Of a stretch of DNA of 43,291 nt, positions 24,614 to 30,392 are shown in pieces. Made by a program: the position numbers and the translations under genes. Position 1 is the stretch's first letter; each line of letters starts with the position of its first letter. The DNA is from a virus, in the IMG/VR virus record IMGVR_UViG_3300020051_000030, positions 1-43,291 of that record; one strand, written 5' to 3'. Under the pieces are notes generated by a model. It saw nothing but the letters and a program-made list of their open reading frames with translations. It was not told where the DNA came from and ran no database searches.

Positions 24614-24922
24614 ATGGAAAATCATTTAGAATTGAGCAAAAACTTAAAGCTCACACACATTGACGAAAACAACTGGAAAGATGGTAAGCTAATCGCAGTT
24701 GTTTTATACTTTACTTTTTTTGGTGAAGATGGAATTGCTTATGTAGTAATTGACAAACTTGATGGAGAATATCCAAGCTATGCTATGACAGAAATGTGCA
24801 GTGAGCTTTCAGATAGCTTTAATGAGCAAATTGAAAATGAGGACAATTGGAATAAAATTGTTTTGGCTATCAAAGAATATGTAAAAGAGTGGTATGTCGA
24901 AAATGCGGAGGATGTGTCATAG
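24614..24922 (+). CDS. Cassette F protein, acidic hypothetical
   Basis: A 102-residue acidic protein (LKLTHIDENNWKDGKLIAVV, and AIKEYVKEWYVENAED at the end). A small alpha/beta fold without recognised motif. Cassette ends TTAGCGGT/ACCGCTAA are perfect complements. A-rich leader before ATG. Confidence 0.6.
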   Translation: MENHLELSKNLKLTHIDENNWKDGKLIAVVLYFTFFGEDGIAYVVIDKLDGEYPSYAMTEMCSELSDSFNEQIENEDNWNKIVLAIKEYVKEWYVENAEDVS

Positions 24923-24926
24923 CCTG

Positions 24927-25062
24927 ACCGCTAACGGTTTGGGGCTTGTAGCAGTAGGGGATTTTGAAAGACTACTGCTCAATACACAACAAAAGCTGAT
25001 TAGAACTACACAGCTCAATTAAAGCATTTCTGCCCCTATTGCTACAAACCCTTGTTAGCGGT
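24927..25062 (+). other. attC-like site 7
   Basis: R'' ACCGCTAAC at 24927-24935; R' GTTAGCGGT at 25054-25062. Arms GGGGCTTGTAGCAGTAGGGG and CCCCTATTGCTACAAACCC are strongly complementary. Here the two boxes of the site do match each other, because cassettes F and G share the same R sequence. Confidence 0.9.
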
Positions 25063-25103
25063 AGGTTTTATTAAATCAAGGGTTAATTTTAAAAATATTC
25101 AAA

Positions 25104-25355
25104 ATGGAAGCAAAAAAGAAAGCAGTCCAATTAGTAAAAATAACTTTTGAAAAAGTTGCAAATGCTTCTAATTACAAAGGCGTTCAAAAAGATGGAGGGA
25201 AGCAATTTGGTATTATTGAAGATTTGTCTAAGAAAATCGCAATTGATTTTGTAAATGAAATGATTAAAGAATTTGAAAAGTCAGACAGTATATATGCAAC
25301 TAATTTTCTCACTAACTATTGGAAAGAAGTCAAGTCGGAAATTATTAGTCTTTAA
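25104..25355 (+). CDS. Cassette G protein, hypothetical
   Basis: An 83-residue helical, Lys-rich protein (AVQLVKITFEKVANASNYKG). No motif recognised. Cassette ends TTAGCGGTA/TACCGCTAA are perfect complements. Confidence 0.6.
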   Translation: MEAKKKAVQLVKITFEKVANASNYKGVQKDGGKQFGIIEDLSKKIAIDFVNEMIKEFEKSDSIYATNFLTNYWKEVKSEIISL

Positions 25356-25359
25356 ACTT

Positions 25360-25461
25360 ACCGCTAACGTTTTGCGGCTTGGCGTATGTGCCGCTTGTAG
25401 AAATGTAAATTATTAACCACAAATGCTTATTGCGGCATTACGCTAAACCGCTGTTAGGCAT
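25360..25461 (+). other. attC-like site 8, short class
   Basis: R'' ACCGCTAAC at 25360-25368; R' GTTAGGCAT at 25453-25461. Arms TTGCGGCTTGGCGTATGTGC and GCATTACGCTAAACCGC pair well. Length 102 bp. Confidence 0.9.
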
Positions 25462-25479
25462 CTGTAAAAATTACGACTT

Positions 25480-25761
25480 ATGGAACGAATATCTATTCAT
25501 GAATTTAAAACAAAAAGACTAAAAAAATACTACGGAGCAAGTAAGCAGGTATATCGAAAAAGCCACGTTGAAAAACTCCTTTCTATGTGGAATGATTTAC
25601 ACTACTTAACCGAATTAAGTACAAGAACAAGATTAGTTCCTTGTAATGAGGAGTTTTTGAATAAGAAGGCAATACCCGCTTACAACTCAACATTGAAAAG
25701 GTTACAAGAAAAGTATCCTGACATAAAGGAGTTTCATTATTTCAAACCGATATGCAAGTAA
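25480..25761 (+). CDS. Cassette H protein, basic hypothetical
   Basis: A 93-residue strongly basic protein (FKTKRLKKYYGASKQVYRK), helical through HVEKLLSMWNDLHYL. A DNA-associated role is possible but no family is recognised. Ends TTAGGCA/TGCCTAA are complementary. Confidence 0.6.
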   Translation: MERISIHEFKTKRLKKYYGASKQVYRKSHVEKLLSMWNDLHYLTELSTRTRLVPCNEEFLNKKAIPAYNSTLKRLQEKYPDIKEFHYFKPICK

Positions 25762-25769
25762 TTTTTATT

Positions 25770-25908
25770 GTGCCTAACGTATTGGGTATTGCCGTTCGTT
25801 GCGAATTTAATAGAACAAACTTTCAAAAACAGATAAAATATGAATACAGAACAAAATTCTCAAAATAGCACAGAAGCCCGCAATGACGGCAATACTGTGT
25901 TACCTGCC
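25770..25908 (+). other. attC-like site 9
   Basis: R'' GTGCCTAAC at 25770-25778; R' GTTACCTGCC at 25899-25908. Arms GGGTATTGCCGTTCGTTGCG and CGCAATGACGGCAATACTG are strongly complementary. The spacer supplies an ATG for the next cassette. Confidence 0.9.
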
Positions 25909-26043
25909 GTACCTGATTTAACTAAGGTGTGGGAACAGATTATAGAAAAATACGATGGTTATCCAGCAGAAAGAGATAAATATTGCGATGCTGTTTGGTT
26001 ACTTGAAAAAGGTGGATTTATTCAATTAAAGTTTGGTATTTAG
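25840..26043 (+). CDS. Cassette I protein, hypothetical, frame opens in upstream attC
   Basis: A 67-residue frame with ATG at 25840 in the spacer of site 9, so its first 20 residues are encoded by attC sequence. The only candidate start within the cassette is GTG 25927. The remaining part (VWEQIIEKYDGYPAERDKYC) looks like a real small protein. Cassette ends TTACCTGCC/GGCAGGTAA are perfect complements. Confidence 0.5.
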   Translation: MNTEQNSQNSTEARNDGNTVLPAVPDLTKVWEQIIEKYDGYPAERDKYCDAVWLLEKGGFIQLKFGI

Positions 26044-26047
26044 GTAT

Positions 26048-26184
26048 GGCAGGTAACGGCAAAATATTGGCGAAGGGCAGGAGAAATAGCACTACTGATG
26101 AGTTATGTAGGAATGCTGCCAAAAGTGCAAATGCTCATTCTAATTACCGTCAGCCTGCCTTTTGCCAATATATTGTTAGCTGCC
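26048..26184 (+). other. attC-like site 10
   Basis: R'' GGCAGGTAAC at 26048-26057; R' GTTAGCTGCC at 26175-26184. Arms AAAATATTGGCGAAGGGCAGG and CCTGCCTTTTGCCAATATAT are strongly complementary and almost equal to sites 1 and 13. Confidence 0.9.
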
Positions 26185-26245
26185 GTTTTCGTCAAGCTAT
26201 AACCTGACAAAACAATTAAAAAAGTAAAGTTAAAACCTGACAAAT

Positions 26246-26521
26246 ATGGATAACGAAAAAATAGAATTAAGCCAGCGTAAAATTATCGAGGCAATAGAGC
26301 ATGAATTGTCTTTAGAAGATGAATTTTACAAACCTCAATCAATGTTTCATAGCGTTTGGTTCTTCCCTGAACGAGGAATGTTTATGTATGCCGATTGCCT
26401 TGTTAGGCACGAAGTAATACGGCCGCTAATTGAAAACAAAACACTTGTTTTTAAAGGAGTAGAAAAGCATCAAGGGGAACTAATGCCGAGATATGTTCTG
26501 TCGTCTGCAAATGGCAGCTAA
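26246..26521 (+). CDS. Cassette J protein, hypothetical
   Basis: A 91-residue protein (IELSQRKIIEAIEHELSLED, then VWFFPERGMFMYADCLVRHE) with helical start and a strand-rich body. Its TAA lies within R'' (GGCAGCTAAC), so the cassette has no 3' untranslated space. A-rich leader of 60 bp. Function unknown. Confidence 0.6.
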   Translation: MDNEKIELSQRKIIEAIEHELSLEDEFYKPQSMFHSVWFFPERGMFMYADCLVRHEVIRPLIENKTLVFKGVEKHQGELMPRYVLSSANGS

Positions 26522-26648
26522 CGGTATGGGTATAAACGAAGGCGGCATGGTAAACGGTGCAATGTCCCGAAAGGTTGAAATCACCTTAAATAGTGCGGTT
26601 AGTCTCGTTCAGACGTTGCAGCCGCTTTTGTTTATACCTTGTTATAAG
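26513..26648 (+). other. attC-like site 11
   Basis: R'' GGCAGCTAAC at 26513-26522; R' GTTATAAG at 26641-26648. Arms GGTATGGGTATAAACGAAGG and GCTTTTGTTTATACC are strongly complementary. Confidence 0.9.
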
Positions 26649-26746
26649 TCTGGTGGCGGTTGGAGTGGTAAATGTTCAGAGACTGGCGAAGTAACCATAA
26701 CGCTATGTGGTATGAAGAACAGTAACCACCGCCACTTGCTTATAAC
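26642..26746 (+). other. Cassette K, about 105 bp, no substantial ORF
   Basis: Bounded by TTATAAG and CTTATAA, and its termini extend further as an inverted repeat (GGTGGCGGTT and AACCACCGCCAC). The only frame of note is a 17-codon one at 26672-26725 (MFRDWRSNHNAMW...). It could be an empty cassette, a regulatory or RNA cassette, or a deletion remnant. Confidence 0.6.
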
Positions 26747-26840
26747 GGCAAAGTGTTTGTGTCAGGCGGGCATAAACACAAACTAAATATTAATCAGCAA
26801 GCTGTCCGCCCGCTTGCACAAACACAATGTTATATGCAGC
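26739..26840 (+). other. attC-like site 12, short class
   Basis: R'' CTTATAAC at 26739-26746; R' GTTATATGCAGC from 26829. Arms AAAGTGTTTGTGTCAGGCGG and CCGCTTGCACAAACACAA pair well. Length 102 bp. Confidence 0.9.
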
Positions 26841-26857
26841 CGCAAAACGAAACTAAA

Positions 26858-27076
26858 ATGGATTACTATTTTGCAATGTTCAATTGCCACAAAAATAATG
26901 CACTTGAAAAAACTTGCAATAAGTTCAAAGAAATATGGACTGACAAAAAATTTGAAAGTAAAATACAGCCAATAATTGAAGCTGGTGTAATGTCTATTTT
27001 TCAAGAAAAACCAAATAAATATACTAAATTTTTTGTTTTTTACAACCGAGATATTGTCAACGGAGAACGGTCTTAG
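26858..27076 (+). CDS. Cassette L protein, hypothetical
   Basis: A 72-residue protein from ATG 26858 (MDYYFAMFNCHKNNALEK), the first A-rich-led start after R'. ATG 26834 inside R' is an alternative. Helical, basic, with aromatic-rich C-terminus (KYTKFFVFYNRD). Ends TTATATGCA/TGCATATAA are perfect complements. Function unknown. Confidence 0.55.
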   Translation: MDYYFAMFNCHKNNALEKTCNKFKEIWTDKKFESKIQPIIEAGVMSIFQEKPNKYTKFFVFYNRDIVNGERS

Positions 27077-27080
27077 CGGT

Positions 27081-27216
27081 TGCATATAACGGCAAAATAT
27101 TGGCGAAGGCAGGGATTAGAAGTACTACTGCCGATGTCAGCACAAAAGTTTAATAAGTGTACTTCTGTTGGTTTAAGCACATCAGCCCTGCTTTTGCCAA
27201 TATAATGTTGGGCGTA
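27081..27216 (+). other. attC-like site 13
   Basis: R'' TGCATATAAC at 27081-27090; R' GTTGGGCGTA at 27207-27216. Arms AAAATATTGGCGAAGGCAGGG and CCCTGCTTTTGCCAATATAA are strongly complementary; shared with sites 1 and 10. Confidence 0.9.
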
Positions 27217-27225
27217 GTTTTTCTT

Positions 27226-27366
27226 ATGGACGAATTAACAATTTTGAAAAATCAGGTTATAATGATGCAAGCCCTAATGTGCATCAATGAATTGCCTAAT
27301 CAGATGATAAAGCAACTTAGGGAACAAATTTTATTTACAGAAGCAAGAATTAGGGCGTTTTCGTAA
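27226..27366 (+). CDS. Cassette M, 46-residue protein
   Basis: Starts at ATG 27226 (MDELTILKNQVIMMQALMC), just 10 bp after R'; a longer frame from 27157 would run through the attC arm. Wholly helical with heptad-like spacing, perhaps a small coiled coil. Ends TTGGGCGTA/TACGCCCAA are perfect complements. One of the smallest cassettes. Confidence 0.5.
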   Translation: MDELTILKNQVIMMQALMCINELPNQMIKQLREQILFTEARIRAFS

Positions 27367-27369
27367 AAT

Positions 27370-27506
27370 TACGCCCAACGTTTGACGGTATGAAATCGGT
27401 TGGACTGCGATGCTCTGACCTATCAAAATACCACAATGCTTGCAACGGGCTAAAATGCTCGAATAACCACGTTTGCCCAACTGTTTTATACCGTGTGTTG
27501 TGCGTA
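27370..27506 (+). other. attC-like site 14
   Basis: R'' TACGCCCAAC at 27370-27379; R' GTTGTGCGTA at 27497-27506. Arms TTTGACGGTATGAAATCGG and AACTGTTTTATACCGTGTG are complementary. Confidence 0.9.
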
Positions 27507-27541
27507 CGTGCTTTATTATTAATCTTTTAAAATATATTAAA

Positions 27542-28183
27542 ATGAATACTTACAGCAAATTTGTACCAAATGTTTTTCTTGCAAAATGTACCGAAAAACA
27601 CGAAAAAGGAGAAACTATCCAAATTGAAACAAAATACGGCAAAGAACACGATTGCATCGTATTTAATTTAATAGCCGAAAAGGACGGGTTTTATTATTAC
27701 TCAATTGTTCGGGCTGATGGATTTAACCAGCAAGAATGGGCAAAGAAAAAAGCCGAAAGACTTCAAAATGCTGCCTTAAATGCAGAAAAGAAAAGCGATA
27801 GCTATTGGAAAGCATCAAATGAGGGAGCTGATTTTCTCGCACTTGGAGAACCAATAAAAGTTGGACACCACAGCGAAAAAAGACATAGAGCCTTAATTGA
27901 ACGCAATCATAACAGAATGAGTAAAGCCGTTGAACTTTCAAAACAGGCAGAAGGATATGAAAGCCGTGTAGCTTATTGGGCTGCAAAAGCTAAATCAATA
28001 AATCTTTCAATGCCTGAAAGTTTAGAGTTTTACGAGTTTGAACTTGAAAAAGCAAAGGCAAAACATGAAGGACTTAAAAACGGGACTATTGAAAGAAGTC
28101 ATTCGTATTCTTTGACTTATGCAAAAAAAGAGTTAAATGACATTGAGAGTAAGCTGAAACTTGCACAACGGCTGTGGTCTTAG
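27542..28183 (+). CDS. Cassette N, DUF3560-type protein
   Basis: A 213-residue protein. Its central segment (LGEPIKVGHHSEKRHRALIE followed by NRMSKAVELSKQA) is the hallmark of DUF3560, a domain found in plasmid and phage proteins of unknown biochemical role. The N-terminus has a small beta region with a Cys and the C-terminus is a long Lys/Glu/Ala-rich helix. ATG 27542 is chosen over an earlier frame start at 27473 within the attC arm. Ends TTGTGCGTA/TACGCACAA are perfect complements. Confidence 0.75.
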   Translation: MNTYSKFVPNVFLAKCTEKHEKGETIQIETKYGKEHDCIVFNLIAEKDGFYYYSIVRADGFNQQEWAKKKAERLQNAALNAEKKSDSYWKASNEGADFLALGEPIKVGHHSEKRHRALIERNHNRMSKAVELSKQAEGYESRVAYWAAKAKSINLSMPESLEFYEFELEKAKAKHEGLKNGTIERSHSYSLTYAKKELNDIESKLKLAQRLWS

Positions 28184-28186
28184 CAT

Positions 28187-28288
28187 TACGCACAACGTTT
28201 TCGGGCTTTGCGTAGTAGCCCTTAGAATAAACTTAAAATTAACCACGACACTTGATAGGGCTATTACGCAAAACCCTTGTTATGTGCC
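28187..28288 (+). other. attC-like site 15, short class
   Basis: R'' TACGCACAAC at 28187-28196; R' GTTATGTGCC at 28279-28288. Arms CGGGCTTTGCGTAGTAGCCC and GGGCTATTACGCAAAACCC are strongly complementary. Length 102 bp; the best textbook example in the array. Confidence 0.95.
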
Positions 28289-28303
28289 GTTTTTATTTGG
28301 AAT

Positions 28304-28846
28304 ATGAAGAAATATCAAATAATATATGCAGACCCAGCTTGGTTATATCAATGTGGTAAAAATCATTTAGCTAAAAAAAGTATGATAAATGGTAAGACAG
28401 ACATACACTATGACGCAATGCCTATAAAAGAAATGGAACAAATGAAAATAAACGAAATAGCTGATAATGATTGCTTACTGTTTATGTGGGTTACATCTCC
28501 ATTCCTTAAAATAGGCATTGATTTAATGATAAAATGGGGCTTTGATTTTTCGACTATTGGTTTTGTGTGGTATAAAGAAAAAATAAATCCAGGTTCTTAT
28601 ACGCTTTCAGAATGTGAAGTTTGTTTGATAGGTAAAAAAGGTAAAATACCAACACCAAGAGGAGCAAGGAATGTAAAGCAATTTTTATCAGAAAAAAGAA
28701 CAAAACATTCAGCAAAACCAAACGAAATAAGAAACAGGATTTTTCAAATGTTTCCAACACAAAACAAGATAGAATTGTTTGCAAGAGAAAAGCACGAAGG
28801 TTGGGATGTTTGGGGAAATGAAGTTGAGAGTAGTGTCACTCTTTAA
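28304..28846 (+). CDS. Cassette O, MT-A70 family adenine methyltransferase
   Basis: A 180-residue protein of the MT-A70 group (N6-methyladenine in DNA or RNA). Visible: YQIIYADPAWLY with the DPxW catalytic motif (DPAW in place of DPPW), CLLFMWVTSPFLKIGIDLM, GFDFSTIGFVWYKE and a C-terminal HSAKPNEIRNRI, then KIELFAREKHEGWDVWGNE. In phages these may mask restriction sites. ATG 28304 is chosen; an in-frame alternative at 28277 lies in attC. Ends TTATGTGCC/GGCACATAA are perfect complements. Confidence 0.9.
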   Translation: MKKYQIIYADPAWLYQCGKNHLAKKSMINGKTDIHYDAMPIKEMEQMKINEIADNDCLLFMWVTSPFLKIGIDLMIKWGFDFSTIGFVWYKEKINPGSYTLSECEVCLIGKKGKIPTPRGARNVKQFLSEKRTKHSAKPNEIRNRIFQMFPTQNKIELFAREKHEGWDVWGNEVESSVTL

Positions 28847-28849
28847 AAT

Positions 28850-28988
28850 GGCACATAACGTTTTCGGGGCTTTGCGATGGTGGGGCTTCGGAGTACAAAT
28901 GTTCAATTAATTACAAAAGTTAAATAGATGCAGAAAAGTTTAAATATAGCACAAATGCCCCACTATTGCAAAACCCTTGTTAGGCGTA
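28850..28988 (+). other. attC-like site 16
   Basis: R'' GGCACATAAC at 28850-28859; R' GTTAGGCGTA at 28979-28988. Arms CGGGGCTTTGCGATGGTGGG and CCCACTATTGCAAAACCC are strongly complementary. The spacer resembles that of site 3 (ACAAATGTTC then ATGCAGAAA) and carries the ATG that opens the next frame. Confidence 0.9.
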
Positions 28989-29722
28989 GTGTTTTGTTTC
29001 ACGATGATTGTTTTAATATCCTTTCAAATATAGAAAGTGAAAGTGTTGATTTAATCCTTTGTGATTTGCCTTATGGAACAACAAAAAACAAATGGGATAG
29101 TACAGTTCCACTTGACAAACTTTGGGCTGAATACGAACGGATTATTACTTACAACGGTGCAATAGTTTTATTCGCTCAAACTCCTTTTGATAAAGTATTA
29201 GGTGCAAGTAAAATTGATTTATTGAAGTATGAATATGTATGGAATAAAAAACGTCCTACTGGTTTTTTTAATGCAAATTATGCACCTATGAAACAACACG
29301 AAAATATTTTAGTATTTAGCAAAGCAAGTGCTTGTTTTGTAAAAGATAAATCAAAAGCGATGAATTACTATCCAAGAGATTTGCAAGAGGTAAATAGAAA
29401 TATAAAAAGGACTGCTCAAAATGGAAATTATGATGGTTCTCATTACAAATTAGAAAGCAACCAAAAATTTACTAACTATCCAAAAAGTATTTTAGAATTT
29501 GCTCCTGAAACTGGATTGCACCCAACTCAAAAACCGTTATCATTATTAGAGTATTTAGTTTCTACTTACTCAAATGAGAATGATATTGTTTTAGATAATT
29601 GTATGGGTTCAAATACAACTGGTTTAGCTTGTCAAAGGTTAAATCGTCAATTTATAGGCATAGAAAAAGAAAAAGCGTATTATGATATTTCAGTCAAACG
29701 TCTGTCGGAAACGCTGTTCTAA
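28928..29722 (+). CDS. Cassette P, DNA methyltransferase (beta-class, N4 or N6)
   Basis: A DNA methyltransferase with motif IV (LILCDLPYGTTKNKWD, DLPY in place of DPPY) ahead of the TRD region, then HPTQKPLSLLEYLVSTYS and motif I-like VLDNCMGSNTTGLACQRL, the order of beta-class enzymes. Residues 1-22 come from the upstream attC spacer and arm; cassette-only translation would use TTG 28994, where the core begins LFHDDCFNIL. Probably protects phage DNA from restriction. The cassette ends TTAGGCGTA/TACGCCTAA are perfect complements. Confidence 0.85.
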   Translation: MQKSLNIAQMPHYCKTLVRRSVLFHDDCFNILSNIESESVDLILCDLPYGTTKNKWDSTVPLDKLWAEYERIITYNGAIVLFAQTPFDKVLGASKIDLLKYEYVWNKKRPTGFFNANYAPMKQHENILVFSKASACFVKDKSKAMNYYPRDLQEVNRNIKRTAQNGNYDGSHYKLESNQKFTNYPKSILEFAPETGLHPTQKPLSLLEYLVSTYSNENDIVLDNCMGSNTTGLACQRLNRQFIGIEKEKAYYDISVKRLSETLF

Positions 29723-29725
29723 CAT

Positions 29726-29735
29726 TACGCCTAAC
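29726..29735 (+). other. Terminal attC half-site (R'' only)
   Basis: TACGCCTAAC completes cassette P, but no L'', L' or R' follows. A second R''-like CGCTAAC lies a few bases on (29740-29746). The array was probably truncated here by deletion, which removed further cassettes. Confidence 0.75.
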
Positions 29736-29766
29736 TTATCGCTAACAGCTATAAACCCAAACTACA

Positions 29767-29991
29767 ATGCAAACAATATCAGTTAATTATAGTTTGAAGT
29801 GGCAGTTAAAGAATATGCCTCAATATAAGTTTTCTACTTGTGGTAGAATGTTTAATTGCAAAACAGGAAAGTTATTAAAAAGAACTGTAAACGGCGGTAG
29901 TATTGGATATTGGATTGGCAAAGAATTTATGACCTTGAAACAGTTGCGAACACAAATTGAATTAATACCTAAACAAATTTGTCCATTTTAA
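29767..29991 (+). CDS. Small hypothetical protein after the array
   Basis: A 74-residue basic protein (PQYKFSTCGRMFNCKTGK, then KRTVNGGSIGYWIGKEF). The segment resembles HNH-associated NUMOD-like DNA-binding motifs that appear in phage proteins, but it is short. No attC follows, so it belongs to the phage backbone. Function unknown. Confidence 0.6.
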   Translation: MQTISVNYSLKWQLKNMPQYKFSTCGRMFNCKTGKLLKRTVNGGSIGYWIGKEFMTLKQLRTQIELIPKQICPF

Positions 29992-30001
29992 AACACAAAA
30001 C

Positions 30002-30184
30002 ATGACAATAGTATCAGCAATAAAGACCAACGGCAGCATGACAGTTGAGCAAATCATGGACATCGTAAAGCGCGATGTAGGAATACTAAAACGTGAACTG
30101 GCGCAGCTTGAAATATCGGGGGCGGTTAAATTCGATGGCTTCAGATATTCGTATAATCCTCGATGGAAATTAAGATATTCTTAA
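30002..30184 (+). CDS. Small winged-helix-like protein, paralogue of the 34012 gene
   Basis: A 60-residue protein whose body (GSMTVEQIMDIVKRDVGILK, then SGAVKFDGFRYSYNPRWKLR) matches the protein at 34012-34194 over nearly its whole length. The pattern (helix, KR recognition-type helix, beta wing) suggests a small winged-helix regulator. The two copies lie either side of the replication genes. Confidence 0.65.
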   Translation: MTIVSAIKTNGSMTVEQIMDIVKRDVGILKRELAQLEISGAVKFDGFRYSYNPRWKLRYS

Positions 30185-30221
30185 ATAATTAAATAATTAA
30201 TCGTATATTAGCAGGGCTTAA

Positions 30222-30392
30222 ATGTTTGCTGACATTGAAGTGAAGTTTAAAAAAGTAATTATGACAGCTAAAATTTTACAGAACAAAAGCCTGAATAGGT
30301 GGAAAAAGGTTTCCTATGAGTTTATACTTTCTCATTTGAAATCCGAGCAGCAACTCTCCGTTTATTCAGGCTTAAATATTTTACTGTTATGA
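30222..30392 (+). CDS. Small basic protein coupled to the replication initiator gene
   Basis: A 56-residue protein starting MFADIEVKFKKV and ending LNILLL. Its TGA overlaps the next gene's ATG (ATGA), so translation is coupled. A promoter-like TATATTAG stands just upstream. An internal ATG at 30261 is an alternative start. Basic and helical; function unknown. Confidence 0.55.
   Translation: MFADIEVKFKKVIMTAKILQNKSLNRWKKVSYEFILSHLKSEQQLSVYSGLNILLL

Larger units (their letters stand above)
22333..29735 (+). mobile_element. Integron-type gene-cassette array without integrase (CALIN-like) inside the phage genome
   Basis: Sixteen attC-like sites and a closing half-site, all in one orientation, alternate with single small rightward ORFs. 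Each site has R''(...AAC), a short gap, an L'' arm, a variable spacer, an L' arm and R'(GTT...). For 15 of 16 cassettes the first 7-13 bases are the reverse complement of the last bases of the same cassette, for example TTACCTGCC/GGCAGGTAA, TTGTGCGTA/TACGCACAA and TTAGGCGTA/TACGCCTAA, while the two R boxes now sharing a site do not match beyond GTT/AAC. This is the footprint of circular cassettes inserted by recombination between G and TT. Sites fall in two size classes (97-102 and 129-139 bp). No tyrosine recombinase, IntI or attI is seen in the whole genome, so a host integrase in trans is inferred. Confidence 0.9.

Noticed and set aside
26493-26786. A 97-codon plus-strand frame spanning attC site 11, cassette K and part of site 12
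   Set aside because: It runs through two recombination sites and overlaps the stop of cassette J in another frame; composition is Gly/Met/Asn mixed without protein-like pattern.
26783-27085. A 100-codon minus-strand frame opposite cassette L
   Set aside because: It is a shadow of cassette L and its attC; all other cassette genes are rightward.
22333-29735. CRISPR array as an explanation of the regular palindromes
   Set aside because: Repeats differ in sequence, are 97-139 bp long, and are separated by ORFs of variable length; no short identical repeats or cas genes.
22333-29735. Simple intrinsic terminators as an explanation of the palindromes
   Set aside because: They lack T runs, have very large spacers, and the end boxes match across the ORF, which terminators would not do.
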